Positions 8,568 to 15,940 of a stretch of DNA of 64,000 bases are shown here, in pieces. The DNA is from Kineosporia babensis (GTDB lineage Bacteria > Actinomycetota > Actinomycetes > Actinomycetales > Kineosporiaceae). Under the pieces are notes generated by a model, which was given only the letters and a program-made list of their open reading frames with translations, did no database searches and had not been told where the DNA came from. Position numbers and translations under genes: made by a program. How positions within the stretch are numbered: the first letter of the stretch is position 1; the number at the start of each line of letters is the position of its first letter. The stretch lies in NCBI RefSeq assembly GCF_021129305.1, contig NZ_JAJOMB010000011.1, positions 124,001-188,000 on the forward strand, written 5' to 3'.

Positions 8568-8587
8568 ATCAGACATGAGGCAGAACT

Positions 8588-9079
8588 TTGCGTTCCATCA
8601 CCGAGAAGCAGATCCGCACATCCTTCGTGAACTCCACCCTGCGTGAGCGCAAGGAGCTCGTGCTGCCGGAGAACTTCGCCGAGCTGGACTGGGAGAACCT
8701 GGACTACCTGGGCTGGCGCGACCGCAAGTACCCGAACCAGGGCTACGTCTTCGCCGAGATCGACGAAACCCTGGTCGGCGTGGTGCTGCGCCGCTCCGAC
8801 GGCCTCACCCGCAGCCGTCCGCTGTGCAACTGGTGCGAGGACGTCACGCTGCCCAACGACGTGGTGTTCTTCAGCGCCCGCCGGGCCGGCAAGGCCGGGC
8901 GCAACGGCAACACCCTGGGCACCCTGGCCTGCGCGGACTTCGAGTGCTCGGCCAACGTCCGGGTGCTGCCGCCGCCCGCCTACGAGGGCTTCGACCGTGA
9001 GGCCGCCCGCATCCAGCGGATCGAGGCCCTGCAGCTGAACGTGTACGCCTTCGTCAGCGCGGTCGTGAAGGACGAGTGA
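8588..9079 (+). CDS. FBP domain protein (EF-G-binding, treble-clef zinc finger)
   Basis: Protein of 163 residues matching the FBP domain, the C-terminal treble-clef zinc finger of FusB/FusC proteins that bind elongation factor G and free it from fusidic-acid-stalled ribosomes. Zinc ligands are visible as C-x2-C in 'PLCNWCED' and C-x4-C in 'ACADFEC'. Actinobacterial members are usually this short and their role is uncharacterised; ribosome rescue or antibiotic tolerance is plausible. The start is a TTG at 8588 with ATGAGG about 7-10 nt upstream; the upstream ATG at 8575 is out of frame. The long structured leader suggests translation-linked control. Confidence 0.75.
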   Translation: MRSITEKQIRTSFVNSTLRERKELVLPENFAELDWENLDYLGWRDRKYPNQGYVFAEIDETLVGVVLRRSDGLTRSRPLCNWCEDVTLPNDVVFFSARRAGKAGRNGNTLGTLACADFECSANVRVLPPPAYEGFDREAARIQRIEALQLNVYAFVSAVVKDE

Positions 9080-9133
9080 CCTGAGGCACAGTCGATCGCA
9101 CAACCTCCGCACAGGGTCGCGCGTCGTACCGAG

Positions 9134-9703
9134 GTGATGGTCACGTTCAGGTCTGCCGGCAACCCGCCCGGGGTCGGTGAGGAGTTGCCGGCTCTGTCGT
9201 CGCTCGATCCACAGAGCGCGGTCGAGGCGTTGTTCGACCGCTATCAGTTGCGCATGCTGCGGGTGGCGACCGTACTGGTCGGGGACCCGGCCCAGGCCGA
9301 GGACGTGGTGCAGGACGCGTTCCTGGCCGTGTACAACAGCTGGGACCGGATCCGGAACAAGGACGAGGCGGTCGGGTACCTGCACCGCAGCGTGATCAAC
9401 ACGGCGCGCTCGCGATTACGGCGGCGCTCGGTGGTGCAGCGGCTGGCCGGGCTGCGGCACCACGACCAGATCAGTGCCGAGGACGCCGTGCTGAAGGCAC
9501 AGCTGCCCGGGCCGCTGACCGCGGCGCTGGCGGCGCTGCCGCGGCGGGAGCGGGAGGTGGTGCTGCTGCGGCACTACCTGGATCTGTCGGAGAAGGAAAC
9601 AGCGGACGCTCTCGGGCTGCGGGTCGGGTCGGTTAAGGGGTACGCCTCGCGCGGCCTGGCCAAGCTGCGCAAGGTGCTCGACGGGAAGGAGGATCAGCGA
9701 TGA
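9134..9703 (+). CDS. ECF RNA polymerase sigma factor, SigE-family
   Basis: Sigma factor of 189 residues with region 2 ('LFDRYQLRMLRVATVLVGDPAQAEDVVQDAFLAVYNSWDRI', core-binding and -10 recognition) and region 4 ('LPRREREVVLLRHYLDLSEKETADALGLRVGSVKGYASRGLAKL', helix-turn-helix for -35). Arrangement is that of the SigE-family (TIGR02983-like) ECF group. The start may be GTG 9134 or ATG 9137; no ribosome site can be placed for either. The stop overlaps the start of the next gene (ATGA at 9700), so sigma factor and membrane protein are translationally coupled, a common layout for sigma and its regulator. Confidence 0.9.
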   Translation: MMVTFRSAGNPPGVGEELPALSSLDPQSAVEALFDRYQLRMLRVATVLVGDPAQAEDVVQDAFLAVYNSWDRIRNKDEAVGYLHRSVINTARSRLRRRSVVQRLAGLRHHDQISAEDAVLKAQLPGPLTAALAALPRREREVVLLRHYLDLSEKETADALGLRVGSVKGYASRGLAKLRKVLDGKEDQR

Positions 9704-10266
9704 CGGACGACGAACTGCTCGCCCAGCGGCTGCGGGGGCAGATGGACGAGGAACTCGGCGACATCCAGGTCCGGGCCGGTTCCCGCGAGCGGCTGCGCCA
9801 GGGCATGCGCAAGGAGAAGCGGGTGCCGTGGTTGCGGCCCTCGATCATGGTGCCGGTCGGGGCGGCCACTGCGATCGCGGCCACGGTGCTGGCGATTCCG
9901 CTGCTGCTGAACCAGGACGACCAGCAACGGGTAGAGGTGGTCCCGGCTGGGCCGCCGGCGGTGAGCAGCGTCCCCGCCGAGCCGGCTCCTACGCCGACCG
10001 AGTCGGCGGTCGAGAAGCAACCGAAGGTCGCGCCGTCGGCAGAGCCGTCGTCCTTGGAGGATGCGCCGACCGACGACAGCCGGAAGAACCGGACGCCGGA
10101 GCGCACCGAACCCTCGCAGGCCCCGGTCCGGGAGACTGAGAGCAAGCTCCGCCCTGATGCGCCGGAGTCGCCGACGGCGGCCACCGAGGACCCGACCGAG
10201 GCCCGGCCGACTTCCGAGGTGCCCGGTGCCACCCAGGAACCCATCGTGGCCGGCGACGCCGAGTAG
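9700..10266 (+). CDS. membrane protein coupled to ECF sigma factor, possible anti-sigma factor
   Basis: Protein of 188 residues: a cytoplasmic head of about 45 residues ('LLAQRLRGQMDEELGDI' then 'RERLRQGMRKEKR'), one transmembrane helix near residues 49-71, and a disordered Pro/Glu/Thr-rich extracytoplasmic tail. There is no HxxxCxxC zinc motif, so it is not a classical ZAS anti-sigma factor, but genes in this position (overlapping ATGA with the sigma gene, GGAAGGAGG ribosome site) usually encode the sigma regulator. The tail has 'DPTEARPTSE', closely like 'EPTEARPVPA' in the secreted protein downstream. Confidence 0.6.
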   Translation: MTDDELLAQRLRGQMDEELGDIQVRAGSRERLRQGMRKEKRVPWLRPSIMVPVGAATAIAATVLAIPLLLNQDDQQRVEVVPAGPPAVSSVPAEPAPTPTESAVEKQPKVAPSAEPSSLEDAPTDDSRKNRTPERTEPSQAPVRETESKLRPDAPESPTAATEDPTEARPTSEVPGATQEPIVAGDAE

Positions 10267-10336
10267 TTGCCGAACTACTTCTGCGGAAATCCTGGCCCGG
10301 CACAACCTTTCTGATCGGCCGCGAGTCGTTCGTTCT

Positions 10337-10378
10337 GTGATCCGGTGCCGCAGTGGCCCTCCGGTCCGGCCGGATCAC
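10337..10378 (+). promoter_or_regulatory. inverted repeat before secreted-protein gene
   Basis: GTGATCCGG (10337-10345) and CCGGATCAC (10370-10378) are perfect 9-bp inverted arms separated by 24 nt. The right arm ends a few bases before the GAGGAGG ribosome site of the small secreted protein. It may act as an operator or as an mRNA stem next to the ribosome site. Confidence 0.35.
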
Positions 10379-10394
10379 CGAACGAGGAGGAACG

Positions 10395-10709
10395 ATGCGT
10401 AAGACCAAGCTGGTTGCTGCGGTTCTGGTTTCGGCGGGACTGCTGTTCGGGGCGTCCGGCACGGCGATGGCGGTCAGCTCCGACACCAAGCCGGCCGAGA
10501 CCCCCCGCCCGGCGGCCACGGTGGAGGACGAGGTCGCCGAGGCCGTCACCACGCCGGCCGAAAAGCGGCAGCCGACCCAGGAACCGACCGTGGCCCCGAG
10601 CCCTGACACCACGGAAGAGCCGACCGAGGCTCGGCCGGTCCCGGCCGACGAGATCGCTGAAGCCGTCCCGGCCAAGCCGGTTCGGGGCAACCCGAGCTTC
10701 ACCGGCTGA
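10395..10709 (+). CDS. small secreted Pro/Glu/Thr-rich protein
   Basis: Exported protein of 104 residues. MRKTK followed by a hydrophobic stretch (LVAAVLVSAGLLFGASG) and an AMA site near residue 27 form a signal peptide. The mature part is low complexity (A, E, P, T, V) without Cys and ends 'RGNPSFTG'. The segment 'EEPTEARPVPADE' resembles the tail of the upstream membrane protein, suggesting duplication or a common partner. ATG at 10395 has a perfect GAGGAGG site; an in-frame start at 10353 does not. Lies between the sigma/membrane pair and the L,D-transpeptidase, all on the same strand. Function unknown. Confidence 0.65.
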   Translation: MRKTKLVAAVLVSAGLLFGASGTAMAVSSDTKPAETPRPAATVEDEVAEAVTTPAEKRQPTQEPTVAPSPDTTEEPTEARPVPADEIAEAVPAKPVRGNPSFTG

Positions 10710-10714
10710 GCCTG

Positions 10715-11521
10715 GTGCGCCGAATTTTCCGTGGTCGCTCCGCCGGGCTTCGTGCCCGGCGGGGCGCCCCGCAGATCCTGACCGCTTCGGTGATCGCCTG
10801 CGGCGTGCTGCTTTCCGGATGTTCCTCCAGCGAACCCGAGGCGAGTTCAGCTCCCCCGGCGCCGCAAGCGTCTCAAGTTGAAAGCCAGGCCGAGGCGGTG
10901 AGCCACCTGGAGAACCTTTCCGAGGGCAGCAGTTTGGTGGCAACCGCGACCGGCGCCGAGGTTTCGGTGTTCAAGAAGCCGGGCGGTAAGAACGGGAAGT
11001 CGCTGGCCAGCCCGATCGAGAGTGGCGGCCCACTGACCTTCCTGGTGACGGACGAGCAGGACGAGTGGCTGAAGGTGCACCTGCCGACCCGGCCGAACGG
11101 CTCGACCGGCTGGATCTCCCGGGACGAGGTGCAGCTCTCGACCTCGCCCTACCGGCTGGTGGTCTCGATGCGCAAGCACCAGCTCCAGGTGCTCAAGAAC
11201 GGCCAGAGCATCGGTGAGCACGAGGTCGGGGTGGGCAAGGCCGCGACGCCGACGCCACCCGGGGAGTACTACCTGACCGAGCTGATCCAGCCGAACAACG
11301 CCGACGGCGCCTACGGGCCCTACGCGTTCGGCATCTCCGGGCACTCGGACACCCTGCAGAAGTTCGCCGGCGGGCCTGGGCAACTGGGGCTGCACGGGAC
11401 GAACCAGCCCGACAAGCTCGGTTCGGACGTCAGCCACGGCTGTCTGCGGCTGGCCAACGAGGTGATCACCGAGCTGGCCGAGACGCTGCCGCTGGGCACC
11501 CCGATCGAGATCCAGGCCTGA
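10715..11521 (+). CDS. L,D-transpeptidase lipoprotein (YkuD domain)
   Basis: Protein of 268 residues predicted to make 3-3 cross-links in peptidoglycan or attach proteins to it. Lipobox LLSGC near residue 36 gives membrane anchoring. An SH3-like module (about 65-140, 'EVSVFKKPGGK...TGWISRDEV') precedes the YkuD catalytic domain, whose signature HGTN...SHGCLRL carries the catalytic Cys and His. The GTG at 10715 lies 5 bp after the preceding stop and has no clear ribosome site, so translation may be coupled. Final gene of the sigma-linked group; a strong 15-bp hairpin follows. Confidence 0.88.
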   Translation: MRRIFRGRSAGLRARRGAPQILTASVIACGVLLSGCSSSEPEASSAPPAPQASQVESQAEAVSHLENLSEGSSLVATATGAEVSVFKKPGGKNGKSLASPIESGGPLTFLVTDEQDEWLKVHLPTRPNGSTGWISRDEVQLSTSPYRLVVSMRKHQLQVLKNGQSIGEHEVGVGKAATPTPPGEYYLTELIQPNNADGAYGPYAFGISGHSDTLQKFAGGPGQLGLHGTNQPDKLGSDVSHGCLRLANEVITELAETLPLGTPIEIQA

Positions 11522-11529
11522 GACCCCTC

Positions 11530-11564
11530 GTCCGTGATCACGCCGAGCAGGCGTGATCACGGAC
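11530..11564 (+). terminator. strong hairpin terminator after L,D-transpeptidase
   Basis: GTCCGTGATCACGCC (11530-11544) and GGCGTGATCACGGAC (11550-11564) are perfect 15-bp arms around a 5-nt loop, starting 9 bp after the stop codon. No U tract follows, as is usual in high-GC actinobacteria. Confidence 0.8.
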
Positions 11565-11686
11565 CGCCCGATCGGCCCAGCGCCCGACCTCGGCCAGCTA
11601 CTCCGGTGGGTGACGGACTGCTCCGACGGAGTGCAATCGGGGCCGGTGTCGTGACGTTCAACTAGCTCTCCGCACATGCTTGAGCC

Positions 11687-11845
11687 ATGGACGAACTCAG
11701 CCGCCTCGCGAGCATCCTCGACGCCTGCGCAGACAAGCTCGAGGTACTCAGCGCACAGCTCCAGGTCGACGAGCTCCTGCTCGATCTGCGGGCACACCCC
11801 GACCTGGCCTACCTCGACGCGCAGTTCACCGCGTTCTACAGCTGA
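11687..11845 (+). CDS. 52-residue acidic, Leu-rich protein, unknown function
   Basis: Short frame ATG 11687 to TGA 11843-11845. Nearly every codon ends in G or C, as in the surrounding real genes, and the product looks like a compact helical protein (MDELSRLASILDACADKLEV..., with single Cys13, ending in 'LDAQFTAFYS'). It stands between a strong hairpin upstream and a second long inverted repeat just downstream, which fits an independent small transcript. The ribosome site is weak (TTGAG). No family recognised. Confidence 0.5.
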   Translation: MDELSRLASILDACADKLEVLSAQLQVDELLLDLRAHPDLAYLDAQFTAFYS

Positions 11846-11859
11846 TCCACAGCGCCATC

Positions 11860-11919
11860 GCCGATTTGGTCGCGGCATCCGTCCCGGGGTGAGAAGGACA
11901 GCGTCGCGACCAAATCGGC
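11860..11919. terminator. long inverted repeat after the 52-residue gene
   Basis: GCCGATTTGGTCGCG (11860-11874) and CGCGACCAAATCGGC (11905-11919) are perfect 15-bp arms separated by 30 nt. It begins 14 bp after the stop codon. Most likely a terminator; a protein-binding site is also possible. The remaining 170 bp up to the nitroreductase show nothing else clear. Confidence 0.5.
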
Positions 11920-12090
11920 TTGACGGGGTATGCCTGGTTTAACGCATCCCCGGCGGTAGGGACACCCCGAACGCGTGGGTAGGCTCGAAATCCACCGATC
12001 GTCGGGCTTTTCGCTGCGATCAGCCGGGCTGCTGAGCCGGATCGGCACGCCCGGCCAGCAAGTTCGCACTGAGACAGGTGAGCCGGCGGA

Positions 12091-12729
12091 TCACCAGCTG
12101 TCCCAGTGGATCACCGCATCCGGCTCCGGCCGCTGGGCCGGGCGGAAGTCGGTGCCCTTGGTGAAGGCCAGCGGAGTCAGCACCGCCTGGGCCACCGTTT
12201 CGTACGGAATTCCGAGGATTTCGGACACTTCCCGCTCGCGCGCCACGTGCATGCTGGTCCAGGCGGTGCCCAGACCACGGGCCCGCGCAGCCAGCATGAA
12301 GCTCCACATCCCCGGCAGGATGTTGCTCAGCCCGGCGCTCGCCGCAGCCCGGTTGGGCCCGGTGTTGCAGCCGAGGACCAGTACCGGCGCCTCCCCCAGG
12401 TGCTCGCCGAGAAAGTCGGCCGAGGCCGCCACCTTCGCCTGGACCCGGTCGCGCTCGGCGTCGCCGGTGGGATTCCCGGGGTAGTTCGGCGAGCGCTTGT
12501 AGTTGGCGTACAGCTCGCGGTAGATCTGCCCGACCGCCTGACGCTTGGCCTGGTCGCGGATCACCACGAACTGCATCGTCACCAAGTTCGAGCCGGAGGG
12601 CGCCTGCAGGGCCAGCTTTACGCAGTCCCGCACCAGGTCGTCCGGCACCGGGCGGTCGAAGTCGAGACGTTTGCGGACGGCGCGGGTGGTCGAGAGCAGT
12701 TCGTCGGGGTTCAGATCGAGCAGGCTCAT
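12091..12729 (-). CDS. nitroreductase-family flavoprotein
   Basis: FMN-dependent oxidoreductase of 212 residues. 'TTRAVRKRLDFDRPVPDDLVRDCVKLALQAPSGSN' is the FMN phosphate-binding N-terminus, and 'LPGMWSFMLAARARGLGTAWTS' the central helix and 'ILGIP' loop of nitroreductases. Reduces nitro compounds or quinones with NAD(P)H; the true substrate is unknown. Start chosen at ATG 12729 because GGGAAG lies 6 nt upstream; an upstream in-frame ATG (12765) would overlap the permease end. Last gene of the GntR-ABC operon, 28 bp after the permease. Confidence 0.85.
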   Translation of the reverse strand: MSLLDLNPDELLSTTRAVRKRLDFDRPVPDDLVRDCVKLALQAPSGSNLVTMQFVVIRDQAKRQAVGQIYRELYANYKRSPNYPGNPTGDAERDRVQAKVAASADFLGEHLGEAPVLVLGCNTGPNRAAASAGLSNILPGMWSFMLAARARGLGTAWTSMHVAREREVSEILGIPYETVAQAVLTPLAFTKGTDFRPAQRPEPDAVIHWDSW

Positions 12730-12757
12730 ATGGTTCTTCCCGTCGTGAGGGGCCTGA

Positions 12758-13471
12758 TCAGGCATTGACCTTTCGTAGCAGCAGGTAGGTGGCCGCGCCG
12801 AGGACCGCGGTGATGGCCCACGGGTAACCCGCCAGCAGCGCCACCATCGGCTGATCCACGAACCACTGGCCCACCGACATCCAGTTCTGGGTGAGCGTCA
12901 CGCCCAGGATGAACAAGATCACCACCAGCGTGATCAGGGTCAGCACGCCCCAGACCCCGATCGTCCCCCAGCGGGCGTAGAAACCGCCCAGCAGGGCCCC
13001 GAAGGCGCTGATCGCGAGCATCGGGGCGGCGTACCCGATGATCTGGCTGATCGGGTCGCCGGTGTACCAGCCGCCGATCTCGAAGAACTCCAGCTGCAGG
13101 AACCAGCCGCCGGTGAGCTGTTCGAGAAGCCGCATCAGGTAGAGGAACACGCCCGAGCCGAGCGCCAGCCCCAGGGCGAACAGCGCGGTGCCGGACAGGT
13201 AGGCGCGGCGGGTGAGGCTGAAGCCGAGGGCGAAGCGGAACGGCTCGTTCACGAGCACGACGAACATGACGCCGACGGTGATGTAGAGCGAGAGCAGGCC
13301 TCCGGTGAACTGGGCCTCGTTCTCGTCCACCCCGAAACCGCGCAGCAGGCCGAAGATCACGAAGTTGACCAGCAGGGCACTGAACATCACCGAGTAGGGC
13401 ACGGAGAGGGAGTGCCAGCCGAGGGTGTGCAGCCGGGCCGCCAGGGCGACCCGGCGCATCCTGTTACTCAT
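12758..13471 (-). CDS. ABC transporter permease (second copy)
   Basis: Integral membrane protein of 237 residues with about six hydrophobic segments. It is a paralogue of the preceding permease: both share 'LSRRGYLLGTALFALGMALGS'-like sequence (here LTRRAYLSGTALFALGLALGS) and a C-terminal 'LLAGYP...A' segment, so the two likely arose by tandem duplication and form a heterodimer with the ATPase. Starts 6 bp after the upstream permease stop. Substrate unknown; YtrA-type operons often respond to cell-wall antibiotics. Confidence 0.8.
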   Translation of the reverse strand: MSNRMRRVALAARLHTLGWHSLSVPYSVMFSALLVNFVIFGLLRGFGVDENEAQFTGGLLSLYITVGVMFVVLVNEPFRFALGFSLTRRAYLSGTALFALGLALGSGVFLYLMRLLEQLTGGWFLQLEFFEIGGWYTGDPISQIIGYAAPMLAISAFGALLGGFYARWGTIGVWGVLTLITLVVILFILGVTLTQNWMSVGQWFVDQPMVALLAGYPWAITAVLGAATYLLLRKVNA

Positions 13472-13477
13472 CTGTTC

Positions 13478-14176
13478 TCAGGCTCCCACTCGACGGGAGA
13501 CCAGGTAGGTCCCGGCCCCCAGCAGTGCGGCCGCGATCAGCGGGTAGCCGGCCAGCAGGGCCAGGTGCGGCTGGTCCGCCCACCAGCCGAAGAACGAGGC
13601 CCAGGCCTTGGTGTAGGTGAGCAGCACCGCGCCCAGGCCACCGACCAGAACGGCCAGCAGGGTCGCGGCATACACACCGGTCATGCCCCAGCGGTGGTTG
13701 ATCGCGCCGTACAACGCGCCCACGGCGATGAAGAAGAGCATCGGCACGGCGTACGAGGGCACGGCGGTGAGCGGGTTGGCGGTGAAGAGCTCGGCCACGC
13801 CGAAGAACTCCAGCTCCAGGCCCCAGCCGCCAGTGGCCAGCTCGATGCCGAGCAGCGCGTACAGCAGCAGGGCCGAGCCCAGTGCCATGCCCAGCGCGAA
13901 CAGCGCGGTGCCGAGCAGGTAGCCCCGGCGGCTCAGGCCGAAGCTGACGGCGAAGTCGAAGTGCTTGTTCATCAGCTGCACGGCGCTGACCGAGGCGGCG
14001 ATGTAGATCGAGACCAGGCCGCCGGTGAAGGCCGCCTCCTCGCTCGCCCCGCCGGCCTGCATCGAGCCGAACAGCAGCAGGTTCACCGCCAGGGCACTGG
14101 CCAGCACGGCCCACGGGATCGCCACGTTCTGGTAGCTGAGCAGGTGCAGCCGGGCTGCACTGACTACGCGGTTCAT
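13478..14176 (-). CDS. ABC transporter permease (first copy)
   Basis: Integral membrane protein of 232 residues, about six hydrophobic segments, starting MNRVVSAARLHLLSYQN. The ATG at 14176 overlaps the TGA of the ATPase gene (ATGA), indicating translational coupling. Similar throughout to the next permease. Forms the membrane part of an exporter with the ATPase encoded upstream. Confidence 0.82.
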   Translation of the reverse strand: MNRVVSAARLHLLSYQNVAIPWAVLASALAVNLLLFGSMQAGGASEEAAFTGGLVSIYIAASVSAVQLMNKHFDFAVSFGLSRRGYLLGTALFALGMALGSALLLYALLGIELATGGWGLELEFFGVAELFTANPLTAVPSYAVPMLFFIAVGALYGAINHRWGMTGVYAATLLAVLVGGLGAVLLTYTKAWASFFGWWADQPHLALLAGYPLIAAALLGAGTYLVSRRVGA

Positions 14177-15096
14177 CGCTCGCCCTCCGCCTTCTTCTCC
14201 GGGTTGACCTGGGTGGTGCTCTGGACCACGAGCTGCTGCAGCGAAACCGGTTTCACGTCCAGGCCGAGGGTGCGGGCGTGCTGGGCGTCTTCCGGATCGC
14301 CGAGCACCGTGACCCGGCTCTGGCCGAGCATCTGCTCCTCGTGCAGCCTGGTCATCGCGTAGCTGAACTTCTCCACCAGATCGCTCGGGCCGCTCACGCT
14401 GACCGCCCGGCCGCGCAGCAGCTCGGCCTCCTCGTTGATCACCAGCCGGCCGCGGTCGATCACCAGCACGTGCTCGATCAGCTCGCTCACCTCGTCGATC
14501 AGGTGGGTGGAAAGCATGATCGTCCGCGGGTTCTCGGCGTAGTCGGCGAGCAGGTGGTCGTAGAACAGCTGCCGCGAGGTGGCGTCCAGGCCCAGGTACG
14601 GCTCGTCGAAGATGGTGACCGGAGCGCGCGAGGCCAGGCCGACCACGATGCCCACGGCCGAGCGCATACCCCGGGAAAGCTTCTTCACCTGGCGCTTTTT
14701 CGGAAGGTTGAACACCTCCATCAGCTCTTGCGCGTACGCCTCGTCCCACCGGGGGTAGAGCAGCCGGCCTGCAGTGAGCACATCCTTCACACGGAAGACG
14801 TCCGGGTAGACCTGGTTCTCGGCGGCGAAGCAGATCTGCTGGGTGATCTCGTCGTTCTCGAAGGGCTCGGCGCCGAGCATCTCGACCCGGCCCTGGGTGG
14901 GCTGCGCGTGGCCGGCCAGCATCCGCATGATCGTGCTCTTGCCCGCGCCGTTGCGCCCGAGCAGGCCGTAGATGGTGTTGGCCCGTACCTCGAAGCTGAC
15001 GTCGTCCACCGCGGTGAAGTCACCGAAGCGCTTGCTCACCCCCTGCAGGCTGCCGGCCTGCGCTTTCTGCGAGGTGCGGTTCTCCAGGGCGTTCAT
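14173..15096 (-). CDS. ABC transporter ATP-binding protein
   Basis: ATPase of 307 residues. Walker A GLLGRNGAGKST, Q-loop 'CFAAENQVYPD', Walker B 'VTIFDEPYLGLD' and switch His in 'LSTHLIDE' are intact; the signature is LSRGM rather than LSGGQ, a common variant in this type. A C-terminal extension of about 90 residues follows the core. Energises the two permeases. Start at ATG 15096 with GGAGGGG upstream; it overlaps the GntR gene by 4 bp. Confidence 0.9.
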   Translation of the reverse strand: MNALENRTSQKAQAGSLQGVSKRFGDFTAVDDVSFEVRANTIYGLLGRNGAGKSTIMRMLAGHAQPTQGRVEMLGAEPFENDEITQQICFAAENQVYPDVFRVKDVLTAGRLLYPRWDEAYAQELMEVFNLPKKRQVKKLSRGMRSAVGIVVGLASRAPVTIFDEPYLGLDATSRQLFYDHLLADYAENPRTIMLSTHLIDEVSELIEHVLVIDRGRLVINEEAELLRGRAVSVSGPSDLVEKFSYAMTRLHEEQMLGQSRVTVLGDPEDAQHARTLGLDVKPVSLQQLVVQSTTQVNPEKKAEGER

Positions 15097-15494
15097 CGCT
15101 TCCCCTCCTGAGTGATGCCCGCCGGATCCGTGCCGGCTGCTCCCTGACCCCATTTGTCGATCATGTTCTTGAGTTCGTCGGCGTCCAGCCCGAGCTTGCG
15201 GGCCTCGAGCACCAGCGGAACCACGAACTGCTCGGCGAACGCGTTACGCCGCCGCTCGCGCAGCTGGCCGCGCGCCCCTTCGGAGACGAACATCCCAATC
15301 CCCCTGCGCTTGTGCAGAATTCCGTCGGCGACCAGCTGATTGACGCCCTTGGCGGCGGTGGCCGGATTGATCCGGTGAAAGGCGGCCAGCTCGGTGGTCG
15401 AGGGCGCCTGCGCTCCTTCGGCCAGCGAACCGTCGATGATCGCGTTCTCCAGCCGCTCGGCGATCTGCACGAAGATCGGCCGACCCTCATCCAT
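15093..15494 (-). CDS. GntR/YtrA-family transcription regulator
   Basis: Repressor of 133 residues: winged helix at about residues 8-72 ('PIFVQIAERLENAIIDGSLAEGAQAPSTTELAAFHRINPATAAKGVNQLVADGILHKRRGIGMFV') and a short helical C-terminal domain, as in the YtrA subfamily that controls ABC transporter operons. First gene of the operon GntR-ATPase-permease-permease-nitroreductase, with ATGA overlaps, so it should autoregulate by binding the palindrome 21 bp upstream of its start. Confidence 0.88.
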   Translation of the reverse strand: MDEGRPIFVQIAERLENAIIDGSLAEGAQAPSTTELAAFHRINPATAAKGVNQLVADGILHKRRGIGMFVSEGARGQLRERRRNAFAEQFVVPLVLEARKLGLDADELKNMIDKWGQGAAGTDPAGITQEGKR

Positions 15495-15514
15495 CGGGGG
15501 TTACCCACCTTGCT

Positions 15515-15538
15515 GGTTCATTACTCATGTAACTAACC
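15515..15538 (-). promoter_or_regulatory. GntR/YtrA operator, 24-bp palindrome
   Basis: The sequence GGTT-N2-TTAC-N4-GTAA-N2-AACC is a perfect palindrome in all 16 specified bases. It overlaps the likely promoter of the GntR-ABC operon: TTGCAT at 15544-15539 (minus strand) could be the -35, though the spacer to TAATGA (15523-15518) would be a short 15 nt. YtrA-type repressors bind palindromes of this size. The 400 bp from here to the MarR gene (15539-15940) contain no gene or structure I recognise. Confidence 0.65.
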
Positions 15539-15940
15539 ATGCAACCTGGGCGGGCGGGTGTCAACGCCGATTGCTGCGCCCGGCCCGGTCGATGGGGGTC
15601 TTTGCGCAGGCCAGCGGGCTTTTAGGGCAAATGTGGGACGGGGTGGCTGAGCCCGCGCGCCAGGCTGGTTACGCAGGTAGCCGGGTAGGTGCTGGACTGC
15701 CCGGGCTTCACCTCCGGCCGCAGCTTTCACCTTCGGCCCACCAGCTAGCACAGCCTGTTATCGCCCGTCGAAGATAGTGAGAAGACAAAACAACGCTATG
15801 GCGTGCTTTCTCTTCCCGATGAGCTAAGCGATCGGAGTGGCGGGCCGAACAGCTGGGGACTGGTCAAGACCGCACCCACCCCTCGGCTGGCACGGCCCGT
15901 TATCGCCACTGCTGGTCATGGTGCTCCGACCACCGAGCGG

